Source: DALYLB01 sp046154695
GTDB lineage: Bacteria > Acidobacteriota > Blastocatellia > RBC074
Assembly (NCBI GenBank): GCA_046154695.1
Contig: JBJXFI010000125.1
Location: 1-40,440 of the forward strand
DNA: 40,440 nucleotides
Reading direction: 5' to 3'
The position numbers were made by a program, and so were the translations under genes. Shown one piece after another: positions 30,871-40,428 of this stretch (position 1 is the first letter of the stretch; each line of letters starts with the position of its first letter). The notes under the pieces are model-generated. The model was given only the letters and a program-made list of their open reading frames with translations, searched no databases and was not told where the DNA came from.

Positions 30871-31728
30871 TCAGGGGAGGGGATTGACGACCTCCCAGGC
30901 GTTGCGGTCGCGAAGCAGGTTGGAGAGGAGCATCGTGTGGAGCCCGTGGCCGGAGCGCGAGGCGCGCACGTGGCCCAGGATCGGCATTCCGGCGAGGGCC
31001 AGATCGCCGATGATATCCAGGATCTTGTGGCGTACGAATTCGTCCTCGAAGCGCAGCGGATCGGGGTTGAGGATCCCTTCGGGCGTCAGCGCGATCGCAT
31101 TATCGAGCGATCCGCCGCGGGCGAGCCCGTTCCGGCGAAGGAGCTCCAGTTCATGAACGAACCCGAAGGTCCGCGCGGGCGCGATCTCGCTCGCGTAGCT
31201 TTCCAGGTGAAAGCTGATCTCCCGCCGCTGCATGCCGATCATCGGATGGTCAAAGTCGATTTCGCAGGTGATCCGGAATTCCTCGGCGGGCTCGATGCTC
31301 ATCGAGCGGTTTTTTTCGCTCACGTCGATCCGCTTGAGGACGCGCAGGTAGGCGCGCGGCGCATCCAGTTCGACGATGCCCGCCGCCCCGATCAGCCCCA
31401 CCCATTCGCGGCTGCTGCCGTCGAGGATCGGAACCTCCAGGGAGTCCACTTCGATGATTGCATTGTCCACGCCGCAGCCGAGAAGCGCCGAGAGCAGATG
31501 CTCGACCGTCGAGATCATCACCCCTGATTTCATGAGCGTCGTGGCGTAACTGACATGCGAGACATATTCCGGCGAGGCTGGAATCTCGAAATCATTCAGA
31601 TCCGTTCGCCGAAAAAGATAGCCCGTATATGCCGGCGCGGGGTTGACCGTGACATGCACCGGCGCCGCGGAATGAAGCCCGACCCCCGTTGCGCTGAATT
31701 GCTCCCCAATCGTCGTCTGTTTCCTCAA
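30871..31728 (-). CDS. lpxC: UDP-3-O-acyl-N-acetylglucosamine deacetylase (LpxC)
   Basis: LpxC catalyses the committed, zinc-dependent deacetylation step of lipid A synthesis in the cytoplasm. The 285 residues carry TTIGEQFSATGVGLHS near the N-terminus, the zinc histidine in ISTVEHLLSALLGCGVDNA (H77), EVPILDGSSREWV, the second zinc site in HKILDIIGDLALAG, and the catalytic histidine region RSGHGLH. I place the start at TTG 31728: it gives the usual LpxC beginning and has GGAGG 8 nt upstream. The ATG at 31788 adds 20 unusual residues and has no ribosome site. The gene proves a Gram-negative envelope. rpsU lies upstream on the same strand, with a terminator between. Confidence 0.96.
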   Translation of the reverse strand: MRKQTTIGEQFSATGVGLHSAAPVHVTVNPAPAYTGYLFRRTDLNDFEIPASPEYVSHVSYATTLMKSGVMISTVEHLLSALLGCGVDNAIIEVDSLEVPILDGSSREWVGLIGAAGIVELDAPRAYLRVLKRIDVSEKNRSMSIEPAEEFRITCEIDFDHPMIGMQRREISFHLESYASEIAPARTFGFVHELELLRRNGLARGGSLDNAIALTPEGILNPDPLRFEDEFVRHKILDIIGDLALAGMPILGHVRASRSGHGLHTMLLSNLLRDRNAWEVVNPLP

Positions 31729-32053
31729 ATCCCTGTCCTCCGCCCCCCTTTTCCTTCGAGCGTCGTTGATCAGCAAACGGCGCGCCATCCGAGCCCGTAA
31801 TCCGCGCCGGCCGGTAAGTGAAGTTCCATCAGTGACAACCGGCGATCAAGCGTATCGGGAGCCGAGGGCGATTGTGGTTGGAATGCGACAGATGCGCCCG
31901 CGCGCTGTCGCCGGCCCGCGCGCTGTCATCGGAAGAATGCGGGGGGCAGCCCATTTATCGTCCCGCATTGCGATGGTCTGAAGCGATGGAAGGCGGGTGG
32001 AGTTCCGCGCGGAAGAACAAAAGGCCGCGGAATCCGCGGCCTTTTGTAAAGGG
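31729..32053. other. Gap between lpxC and rpsU with a tandem direct repeat
   Basis: No protein is convincing here. The rpsU-proximal end holds the rpsU terminator (32017-32047). A perfect 14-bp direct repeat (GCCCGCGCGCTGTC, 31896-31909 and 31914-31927, 18-bp spacing) lies about 170 bp upstream of lpxC. It could be a binding site or simple duplication. No clear promoter match was found. Confidence 0.5.
32017..32047 (-). terminator. Rho-independent terminator after rpsU
   Basis: A perfect 14-bp stem (arms 32017-32030 and 32034-32047, with AAAAGGCCGCGG) closes on a 3-nt loop. On the minus strand the 3' arm ends in CCTTTTGTT, a built-in U-tract. It starts 6 bp after the rpsU stop. The A-rich opposite side means it could also stop plus-strand transcripts. 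Confidence 0.85.
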
Positions 32054-32257
32054 CTATTCGGTGATGATCGGGCGGCGGAATTTCTTGCGATTGCGTTTCC
32101 GCGCGAGCGCCGATTTCAGGCGCTGCTTTTCGCCGGGAGGAATGTAGAAGGCATGACGTTTGACTTCCCGGATGATGTCTTCCTGTTGAACCTTGCGTTT
32201 GAAACGGCGCAGCGCGCTCTCAAGAGATTCGCTGTCGCCGAGTTTAACTTCTGCCAA
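32054..32257 (-). CDS. rpsU: 30S ribosomal protein S21
   Basis: The 67-residue protein is typical S21, a small basic protein of the 30S subunit that helps base-pairing with mRNA leaders. The sequence is unmistakable: AEVKLGDSESLESALRRFKR, then KVQQEDIIREVKRHAFYIPP and a basic end (ALARKRNRKKFRRP). I choose TTG 32257 as start because it places AEVKLG at the N-terminus as in other S21 proteins and has AGGTGA 8 nt upstream. ATG 32284 in the same frame would add nine residues. A perfect terminator follows the gene, and lpxC lies beyond it. Confidence 0.95.
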   Translation of the reverse strand: MAEVKLGDSESLESALRRFKRKVQQEDIIREVKRHAFYIPPGEKQRLKSALARKRNRKKFRRPIITE

Positions 32258-32725
32258 TGGACTGTTCACCTGCCTTTCGATCATGGCGATTCTGGATTGG
32301 CTCCCTGGCCGCGGGGGGCGTCGGCAGCCTTCCCGGGCGTGAAGCGAATTCCAAGGATAAACGGTCGGCCCCGGGATGCGCAAGCGTGCGCGGGGGCTTT
32401 GAAGATTTCGCGTCTCGGGGTAAAGTGCGGGCTTCACGCGCAATTTGAGAGGGTGCTTTGAAATTGGATTTTTATAGCCTGCGAAGCAGGCGACAGCATA
32501 AAGCCTGGGGCGTAAGCCCCAGGACCGCTTCGAAAACGCTCGCGAGCCCGTGAAACGGGCGACAGAGCATCCGCTATCGCCCGTTTCACGGGCTTGAAAA
32601 CCCTTTTTACCAGCCCTGGGGTTCCGGCTTCGCCTTCACCCCCAGGCTTTATGCTGCAACCCGCTTCGCGGGTTGAGGCAAAAGAATTTCAAAACACCCT
32701 CTGAGAAAAAGAAACAAGAAAAGTC
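32258..32725. other. rpsU-purD divergent gap with a 255-bp palindromic element
   Basis: The left part (to about 32447) is the rpsU upstream region; TTGCGC and TATCCT 18 bp apart on the minus strand (32374-32345 region) may be its promoter, a weak match. The right part is the nested palindrome at 32448-32702. Only 23 bp separate the palindrome from the purD ATG. No protein was recognised. Confidence 0.55.
32448..32702. repeat. 255-bp nested palindromic (MITE-like) element upstream of purD
   Basis: Terminal inverted repeats of 18 bp (AGAGGGTGCTTTGAAATT at 32448-32465, complement at 32685-32702) differ at one position. Inside are a perfect 17-bp inverted pair (CAGCATAAAGCCTGGGG, 32494-32510 with 32640-32656) and a perfect 18-bp pair (32545-32562 with 32577-32594). 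Several small hairpins such as GCCTGCGAAGCAGGC lie between them. The whole can fold into one long cruciform. No target duplication is clear and no protein is encoded. Confidence 0.8.
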
Positions 32726-34006
<1,281 letters not shown>

Positions 34007-34022
34007 AGGAGAAAAAGTTCCT

Positions 34023-35174
34023 GTGAAAAATGAAAAGCGATATCTGTCTTGCGCCCTCGCATTTGCGACGATTCTTGTGGGAGCGGTCATTGCGCAGAAT
34101 CCGCCTCCCCAGGCGCCCCAGGCGCCCCAGGCGCCCGCCGTTCCCGCGGCGTTGACCGTGCCGGCGGGGTTCACCGCCTCGGTCTTCGCCTCGGATGTGA
34201 CCAACGGGAGATTGATGGCGGTGGCTCCGGATGGCGTCCTTCTCGCGGTTCGCCAGGCGAAGGGGGATGTCGTCGCGCTGCCGGATCAGAACAAGGATGG
34301 GAAGGCGGACAAGGTCGAGGTGATCGTCAGCGGGCTGACGCGGCCGCATAGCGTGGCCTTTAGCAAGGGATGGCTCTATATCGCGACCAATCCGGCTGTC
34401 CTGCGCGTCAAATATGCCAACGGCAAGGTCGAGGGGACGCCGGAGAAATTCATCGACCTCCCGGTCTCAACCACTTCGCACTGGACCCGGACCATCGGCT
34501 TCGGGCGCGACGGCAAGCTCTATGTCTCCATCGGCTCTTCCTGCAACTCCTGCGAGGAGGACGACCCGCGCCGCACGACCATCATGGTCTACAACGCGGA
34601 CGGCAGCGGCGGCCGCCCCTTTGCCAGGGGGCTGCGCAACGCCATCGGCTTCGACTGGGATCCCAGAACCGGCGTGCTCTGGGCCGATGATATGGGACAG
34701 GACAAACTCGGCGAAGAGCTGCCGGCCGATGAACTCAATCGCATCGAAGACGGCAAACACTATGGCTTCCCCTATTTCGTCGACAAAAACGTGGTGAATA
34801 CGGACATTCCGAACCAGAAGGGCTCGCTCAAGGCCGACGAGGCAACGCCGCCCGCGCTGGCGCTCCCCGCCCATTCCTCCCCGATGGATCTCCGCTTCTA
34901 CACCGGCAACAAGTTTCCCGCCGCCTATCGGGGATCGCTCTTCATCGCCCTTCACGGGTCGAGCCCGACCGCCCGCAAGGAACGCATCCCCGGCCGCGTC
35001 GCGCGCGTGCTCTTTAAGGACGGAAAACCCGTGGGCCTCGAGGATTTCGTCACCGGTTGGATGAAGGACGGACAAGTGCTCGGCCGCCCCGCCGGTCTGA
35101 TCACCGGCACCGACGGCGCGCTCTATGTCTCCGATGACAACAAGGGATTCGTCTATCGCATCGCTTACAAATGA
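34023..35174 (+). CDS. Secreted glucose/sorbosone dehydrogenase-like protein
   Basis: The 383-residue protein has a signal peptide (to about residue 25) followed by a short repeat of QAP units (codons near 34108-34140), then a six-bladed propeller of the glucose/sorbosone dehydrogenase family. Supporting stretches are VDALP-like DVVALPDQNKDGKADKVEVI, TRTIGFGRDGKLYVSIGSSC with NSC, FARGLRNAIGFDWDPRTGVL and DGALYVSDDNKGFVYRIAYK. Such enzymes oxidise aldoses in the periplasm with PQQ; whether this copy binds PQQ is not shown. GTG 34023 is the likely start, with AAAGGAG upstream; a GTG at 33975 would overlap purD. It probably shares the purD transcript. Confidence 0.88.
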   Translation: MKNEKRYLSCALAFATILVGAVIAQNPPPQAPQAPQAPAVPAALTVPAGFTASVFASDVTNGRLMAVAPDGVLLAVRQAKGDVVALPDQNKDGKADKVEVIVSGLTRPHSVAFSKGWLYIATNPAVLRVKYANGKVEGTPEKFIDLPVSTTSHWTRTIGFGRDGKLYVSIGSSCNSCEEDDPRRTTIMVYNADGSGGRPFARGLRNAIGFDWDPRTGVLWADDMGQDKLGEELPADELNRIEDGKHYGFPYFVDKNVVNTDIPNQKGSLKADEATPPALALPAHSSPMDLRFYTGNKFPAAYRGSLFIALHGSSPTARKERIPGRVARVLFKDGKPVGLEDFVTGWMKDGQVLGRPAGLITGTDGALYVSDDNKGFVYRIAYK

Positions 35175-35227
35175 GTTGATAGTTGATAGTTGATTACTCA
35201 GCAACTATCAACTATCAACTATCAACT
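35174..35227. repeat. Stop-to-stop palindrome built from a 7-nt unit
   Basis: The left arm (35174-35194) is three tandem AGTTGAT units and the right arm (35207-35227) is three ATCAACT units, a perfect 21-bp inverted pair around a 12-bp spacer. The left arm begins on the last base of the sorbosone-dehydrogenase-like stop codon. The right arm ends within the stop codon of the convergent glutamate dehydrogenase gene. It can serve as a bidirectional transcript end, though no U-tract is present. Confidence 0.85.
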
Positions 35228-38200
35228 ACGCCAGGTGGCGAAGCTCCCGGAGCGCGACCGAGAGCATCGAGACGTCGGCCCCCGGGGTGGTCTTCAGTTC
35301 GGCGAGCAGTTGCTGAGTGCGATCGATTGCGCGCTGGTTCTCCTGCTTCCAACGGGCGACGAGGGCGTCGGGAGAGACGGAATCGCCGAAACCATTGAGA
35401 ACCTCGCCGGTGAGGGTGCGTTGGAGGCCGGTGAGGTCATCGAGCATGGCGCCCTTGGCGAGGGCCTGCCAGTGTTGATCTCCGGGAAGCATGCCGATCT
35501 GTTCGCGCAGGTCGGGAAGTCCGAGCTGAGTGGCCAGCTCGAAATAGACCCGCGCGACGTGATCCAGGGCATGGATTTGATTGGCGCCGGCGACCTCCAC
35601 GATATCCAGGGCGGCGAAGAGCGGATCGAGGCTGCCCATGCGCAGGGCGAGCGATTCGGGAACGCCCCGCCGCTGATACTGAGCGGCGAGGGATTGCATC
35701 CGTTCGCGGTCCGCTGCGTCGAGGACGTGGGGCAGCCGGCCGGCCAGCGCCTCCACGCCCTGGCGGAAATGAGCGATGGTCGAGGCCATATCGTCGCCGA
35801 GCCTGCGCGAGCGGAGGAACCAGGAGGTGGCACGCACGACCAGCAGATCGGCGGCGATCACCATCTCGGCCTGCACGCTGTCTTCGACCAGGTTGTCGAG
35901 CGCCTCGATCTGCTTCCACAGCGAAACGAGGTCGAACACTTCGCGCACGAAAAGATAGGCGCGAACGATCTCGGCCGCGCTGAACCCGGTGATCTCGCTC
36001 AGGTAATGGACGAAGGTCCCGCCCACGCGATTCAACATGCTGTTCGTCACGTGCGTCGAGATGATCTCCCGCCGAAGCGGATGGCGGGGCATCACGGCCA
36101 GGTATTGTTCCAGCGCCGTCGGAAAATACCTGCCCAGCGCCGTCTCGACCCAGGGATCGTCGGGCAGCGTCGAGGCCAGCAGCTCATCGAAGAGCCAGAT
36201 CTTGCTGTAGGCGAGAAGCACCGCGTTTTCCGGATTGGTCAGTCCGATTTGCCTTGCTCTCCGCTCGGCGATCTCCTCGTCGGTCGGCAAAAACTCCAGC
36301 GCGCGGTTGAGCCGCCCCTTCTTTTCGAGGAAGCGCATGAATCGCTGTTGCGCGTCGAGCAGATGGATGGCCATCCGGCCCGAGACCGACAGCCACTGGG
36401 TCTGGGCATAATTGTCGCGCAGCACGAGCGCCGCCACCTCTTCCGTCATCTGGGCGAGAAGCGCATTGCGCTGTTTTTCGGTCATCTCGCCTTCCGACAT
36501 CACGATTCCGAGCAGGATCTTGATATTGACTTCGTGATCGGAGGTGCTGACGCCGGCGGAGTTGTCGATTGCGTCCGTGTTGATGTGGCCGCCCGCGAGG
36601 GCGTACTCGACGCGTCCGAGCTGGGTACAGCCCAGATTGCCGCCTTCCGCGACGACCTTGCAGCGAAGATCCCGGCCGTTGACGCGAACCGCGTCACTGG
36701 CGCGGTCGCCGACCTCGGCGTGGGTCTCCCGGCTCGATTTGACGTAGGTTCCGATGCCGCCGTTGTAGAGCAGATCGACCGGCGCCTTGAGGATCGCGTT
36801 GACCAGTTCGTTGGGGGTCATCTCGCCGGCCTCGATGCCGAGCGCGGCCCTGGCCTCGGACGAGAGGGGAATCGATTTCGCCGTTCGCGGATAGATTCCC
36901 CCGCCCGGCGACAGAAGCTTCGTGTCGTAATCGGCCCAGGTCGAGCGGGGCAGCGCGAAGAGCCGCACCCGTTCCATATAGCTGGTCTCGGCGTCCGGCG
37001 AGGGATCGAGGAAAATGTGCCGGTGATCGAAGGCCGCGAGCAGCCGAATGTGGCGCGAGAGCAGCATTCCATTGCCGAAGACATCGCCCGACATATCTCC
37101 GATGCCGGCGACGGTGAAATTCTCCCTCTGGGTGTCGATCCCCATCTTGCGAAAGTGGCGTTTGACCGATTCCCATGCGCCGCGGGCCGTGATGCCCATC
37201 ACCTTGTGGTCGTAGCCGGCCGAACCGCCCGACGCGAAGGCGTCTCCCATCCAGAAGCCGTACTCCTTGCTGATCGCGTTGGCGTAATCCGAGAAGGTCG
37301 CCGTGCCTTTGTCCGCCGCCACGACCAGATACGGATCGTCCGAATCCAGCCGCTTGACGCGCGGGGGCGGGACGATCTGCCCGCCGATCCGATTGTCGGT
37401 CAGGTCGAGCAGGCCGCGCAGATAGTTCTGATAACATTCCACGCCTTCCTTCATCCACGCCTCGCGATCGGTGGGCGAGATCGGCGCCTTGACCACGAAT
37501 CCGCCCTTCGATCCGACCGGAACGATCACCGTGTTCTTGACCATCTGCGCCTTGACCAGACCGAGCACCTCGGTTCGAAAATCCTCGGGGCGGTCCGACC
37601 AGCGCAACCCGCCGCGCGCGACCTTCCCGCCGCGCAGGTGCACGCCCTCGAATCGCGGCGAATAGACGAAGATCTCGAACATCGGCGTCGGCTCCGGCAT
37701 CCCGGGAATCCGCGAGGGATCGAATTTGAATGAGAGGAAGGGGCGCCGCTGGCCCGCCTCATCGACCCGCCAGAAATTGGTCCGCGTCGTGGCGCGGATC
37801 AACGCCAGATACTGCCGCAGCACGCGGTCCTCGTTCAGGTTCTGCACCTCTTCGAGCAGGGCCTTGATCTCCCGGATCTTCCCATCCTCGGCCGCCTCGT
37901 CGCCGGGCAGGGCCGGATCGAAGCGCAGCATGAACAACTCGACCAGCGCGCGCGCGATGGCGGCATTCGACGAAAGCGTCTGCTTGATGAAGGCATGCGA
38001 CAGGGGAAATCCGACCTGCCGCATATATTTCGCATAGGCGCGAAGAATGACGATCTCTTCCGCGGGCAGGCGGGCGGCGATCACCAGGCGATTGAAATCG
38101 TCCCGCTCGATCTCGCCGCGGAAAATGCGCCCGAATGCGTCCTCGAAGATACCCTGCAGCGCGTCGATCTCGGTGTCGATATCGGCGCTCTGGCTCATCA

Positions 38201-40031
38201 GGCCGAAGTCATGAATCCAGACCGTCTCCGAGTTCTCGATCTCCAGGTGATAGGGGCGCTCATCCAGCACCTGCAGCCCCATGCATTCGAGCATCGGCAG
38301 ACTGTCGGAGAGCACCACCGGCTTGCCCTTGTGGACCAGCTTGAATCGAAGCGTTCGCGGCGCGGCCTCCAGCGGGCGATAGAGCGAGAGCGCGAAGGGC
38401 TCGCCCGAAAACACCTGCTCCGCCCGCTCGATGTCCGGCACGGCGCTCCGCGCGGGAAAATCCTCGCAATAGGCCGCCGGAAAGGCGTTCTCAAAACGCC
38501 GGAAGAGGACGATCCCGCGGGCCTCGCCGACGGCCTCGATCAGCGCCTGCCTCAAATCGTCCTGCCAGCGCCTCGCCGCCGCGATCAGGCGCCGCTCGAT
38601 ATCCGCGACATTGTATTCCGGGATCTTCCCCGGCGTCGTTCGCACCGTGATCAGCGTCCGCACCAGCGTGGATTCGGAGAGCAGCGCATTGTAGTCGGTG
38701 CTGACGCCGTTGAAGGCCTGCTGCAAAATCGCCTGCCAGCGCCGCCGCAGATCGGTGTTGTAATTCTCGCGCGGCGCGTAGCTCAGGCACGAGATGAACC
38801 GGTCGAACGGATCCCGCCGCACGAAGAGGCGGAACCGCTGCCGCTCTCCCAGATGGAGAATGGCCATCGAGATCCCCAGCAGCTCCGTCTCGCCGATCTG
38901 GAACAGCTCGTCCCGCGGGTAGTTCTCCAGGATGTCGAGCAGGGTCTTGCCGGCGTGGCTGCCGGGGGCGATCCCGGACCGCTCGATCACGTTGGCCGTT
39001 TTTCGCCGGAGCACCGGAATATGCTCCGGTTCCGCGCTGTAGGCCGTCGAGGTGAACAGGCCCAGGAAGCGATGTTCGCCGCAGACCTCCCCCTGCTCGT
39101 TGAAGCGTTTGACGCCGATATAATCAAGATAGACCGGCCGGTGGACGGTCGAGCGGGAGTTGGCCTTGGTGATGAAGACGATTCTCGGCAGCCGCGCGAA
39201 GACGCGCAGGTTGTCCGGCAGCACGGAGGGGCCCTCCGTCGTCTTTCCAATCTTCTTTCGCAGGATGCCCAGCCCGGAATCGGGCACGATTCGCAGCGCG
39301 TCGTCGCCATTGACCTCGACCAGGTCGTAGCACCGGTAGCCGAGGAACGTGAAATGATTGTCCGCCAGCCATCGCAGAAAGGCCGCGCCCTCTTCGCTCT
39401 CTTCCCTGGAAATCGCCGGCGGGGGGCGATTCTCGACCTCGTCGAGGACAACGTCGACCTGCGCCAGCATCTTCTGCCAGTCGTTGACCGCGAGGCGCAC
39501 GTCTCCCAGAACCCGCAGCAGGTCCTCCGCCAGCTCGGACAATTGCTGCGGCGAGACGAGCCGGTCGACCTCGACGTGCATGAACGATTCCGCGATCGAG
39601 CCCTCGCCGCCCTCGTCGAGCAACTCGGTCAGCTCTCCCCCCTCCTGCCGCCGAACCTTCAGAATCGGATGCAGGATCAGGTGCAGCGTCAATCCATGCC
39701 GGTTGACCTCCATCGTCACCGAGTCAACCAGAAATGGCATGTCGTCATTGACGATCTCGATGATGGTGTGCGTCGATTGCCAGCCGTGCTCCTCGACCGA
39801 CGGATTGAAGACCCGCACCCTCGGCGATCCCCGCTCCCGCTTTCGCGCGAAGTTCCAATGCGAGAGCACCGCCCCGTATAGATCATCGGCGCGGCGCTCC
39901 AGAATATCCTCCGACGCGGTCTGCCTGAAATAGTCGCCGATCAGACGCTCCAGCGTCGCGCGCAGCTCCGCCGGCGCCTTCGCTCGCACCAGTGCCAGCA
40001 CCTCCCCGATTCTCTCGTCTTTGTCGATCAT
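35226..40031 (-). CDS. NAD-specific glutamate dehydrogenase, large type
   Basis: The 1601-residue cytoplasmic enzyme deaminates glutamate to 2-oxoglutarate with NAD. It has the 180-kDa layout: a long N-terminal regulatory part (ACT-like regions, with MPFLVDSVTMEVNRHGLTLH), the catalytic domain in the middle, and a helical C-terminal part. Signature stretches in the catalytic domain are RGGLRWSDRPEDFRTEVLGL (about residue 805-824), VKNTVIVPVGSKGGFVVKAP with the active lysine, and GIGDMSGDVFGNGMLLSRHI. AGGAAT precedes the ATG. A good promoter lies about 57 bp upstream. A glutamate-catabolic role is well known for the family. Confidence 0.97.
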   Translation of the reverse strand: MIDKDERIGEVLALVRAKAPAELRATLERLIGDYFRQTASEDILERRADDLYGAVLSHWNFARKRERGSPRVRVFNPSVEEHGWQSTHTIIEIVNDDMPFLVDSVTMEVNRHGLTLHLILHPILKVRRQEGGELTELLDEGGEGSIAESFMHVEVDRLVSPQQLSELAEDLLRVLGDVRLAVNDWQKMLAQVDVVLDEVENRPPPAISREESEEGAAFLRWLADNHFTFLGYRCYDLVEVNGDDALRIVPDSGLGILRKKIGKTTEGPSVLPDNLRVFARLPRIVFITKANSRSTVHRPVYLDYIGVKRFNEQGEVCGEHRFLGLFTSTAYSAEPEHIPVLRRKTANVIERSGIAPGSHAGKTLLDILENYPRDELFQIGETELLGISMAILHLGERQRFRLFVRRDPFDRFISCLSYAPRENYNTDLRRRWQAILQQAFNGVSTDYNALLSESTLVRTLITVRTTPGKIPEYNVADIERRLIAAARRWQDDLRQALIEAVGEARGIVLFRRFENAFPAAYCEDFPARSAVPDIERAEQVFSGEPFALSLYRPLEAAPRTLRFKLVHKGKPVVLSDSLPMLECMGLQVLDERPYHLEIENSETVWIHDFGLMSQSADIDTEIDALQGIFEDAFGRIFRGEIERDDFNRLVIAARLPAEEIVILRAYAKYMRQVGFPLSHAFIKQTLSSNAAIARALVELFMLRFDPALPGDEAAEDGKIREIKALLEEVQNLNEDRVLRQYLALIRATTRTNFWRVDEAGQRRPFLSFKFDPSRIPGMPEPTPMFEIFVYSPRFEGVHLRGGKVARGGLRWSDRPEDFRTEVLGLVKAQMVKNTVIVPVGSKGGFVVKAPISPTDREAWMKEGVECYQNYLRGLLDLTDNRIGGQIVPPPRVKRLDSDDPYLVVAADKGTATFSDYANAISKEYGFWMGDAFASGGSAGYDHKVMGITARGAWESVKRHFRKMGIDTQRENFTVAGIGDMSGDVFGNGMLLSRHIRLLAAFDHRHIFLDPSPDAETSYMERVRLFALPRSTWADYDTKLLSPGGGIYPRTAKSIPLSSEARAALGIEAGEMTPNELVNAILKAPVDLLYNGGIGTYVKSSRETHAEVGDRASDAVRVNGRDLRCKVVAEGGNLGCTQLGRVEYALAGGHINTDAIDNSAGVSTSDHEVNIKILLGIVMSEGEMTEKQRNALLAQMTEEVAALVLRDNYAQTQWLSVSGRMAIHLLDAQQRFMRFLEKKGRLNRALEFLPTDEEIAERRARQIGLTNPENAVLLAYSKIWLFDELLASTLPDDPWVETALGRYFPTALEQYLAVMPRHPLRREIISTHVTNSMLNRVGGTFVHYLSEITGFSAAEIVRAYLFVREVFDLVSLWKQIEALDNLVEDSVQAEMVIAADLLVVRATSWFLRSRRLGDDMASTIAHFRQGVEALAGRLPHVLDAADRERMQSLAAQYQRRGVPESLALRMGSLDPLFAALDIVEVAGANQIHALDHVARVYFELATQLGLPDLREQIGMLPGDQHWQALAKGAMLDDLTGLQRTLTGEVLNGFGDSVSPDALVARWKQENQRAIDRTQQLLAELKTTPGADVSMLSVALRELRHLA

Positions 40032-40087
40032 CGTTGATGGATTCCTCTCGTTGGTTTGACCAGGCTTCGATACGTTGGCGCTTCCTG

Positions 40088-40116
40088 ATTACACTCGCGC
40101 GCGCGCGAAATGACAA
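40088..40116 (-). promoter_or_regulatory. Promoter of the glutamate dehydrogenase gene
   Basis: On the minus strand TTGTCA (40116-40111) and TGTAAT (40093-40088) are 17 bp apart, each 5 of 6 matches to the sigma-70-type consensus. The spacer holds a run of alternating C and G, CGCGCGCGCG-like, that could adopt unusual DNA structure. The leader would be about 50 nt. Confidence 0.6.
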
Positions 40117-40136
40117 GGGCAATTCGGCAACCGAAG

Positions 40137-40428
40137 GGGTGTGATTAAATCTGGGACACATTTTCGCGATATCACTGGACAATCAGCTCGTTTTTGTGTT
40201 CCGAAGGAACACCTGAGGGTAGCCGGCGGTGAAGCGAAGCGGAACCGCCGGAATTGGCAGGAAAAGCCATCAAGCCCCGGCAGGGGCGATAGAGCGTGGC
40301 GCGGTCCGGCGCCCCTGCCGGGGCGCGAGCCGGGGGCGGGCGATACCGGCGGTTCCGCTTCGCTTCACCGCCGGCTACCATCCTGCGCCCCTGCCGGGGC
40401 GCATTGTGTCTCACTTGTAATCACATCC
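40137..40428. mobile_element. 292-bp non-autonomous element with inverted ends and 9-bp direct repeat
   Basis: The ends are 24-bp imperfect inverted repeats: left 40137-40160 begins GGGTGTGATTA, right 40405-40428 begins (complement) GGATGTGATTA; 19 of 24 positions agree. A perfect 9-bp direct repeat CAACCGAAG flanks it (40128-40136 and 40429-40437), as expected for a target duplication. Inside is a perfect 34-bp inverted repeat (40218-40251 with 40346-40379) and several copies of CCCCGGCAGGGGC-type hairpins. No transposase is encoded, so it is MITE-like. It sits 20 bp upstream of the glutamate dehydrogenase -35 box. Confidence 0.75.

Noticed and set aside
35190..39881. Two very long plus-strand frames opposite the glutamate dehydrogenase gene
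   Set aside because: They are shadows of a 1601-residue enzyme with full motifs; they show no domain and no ribosome site.
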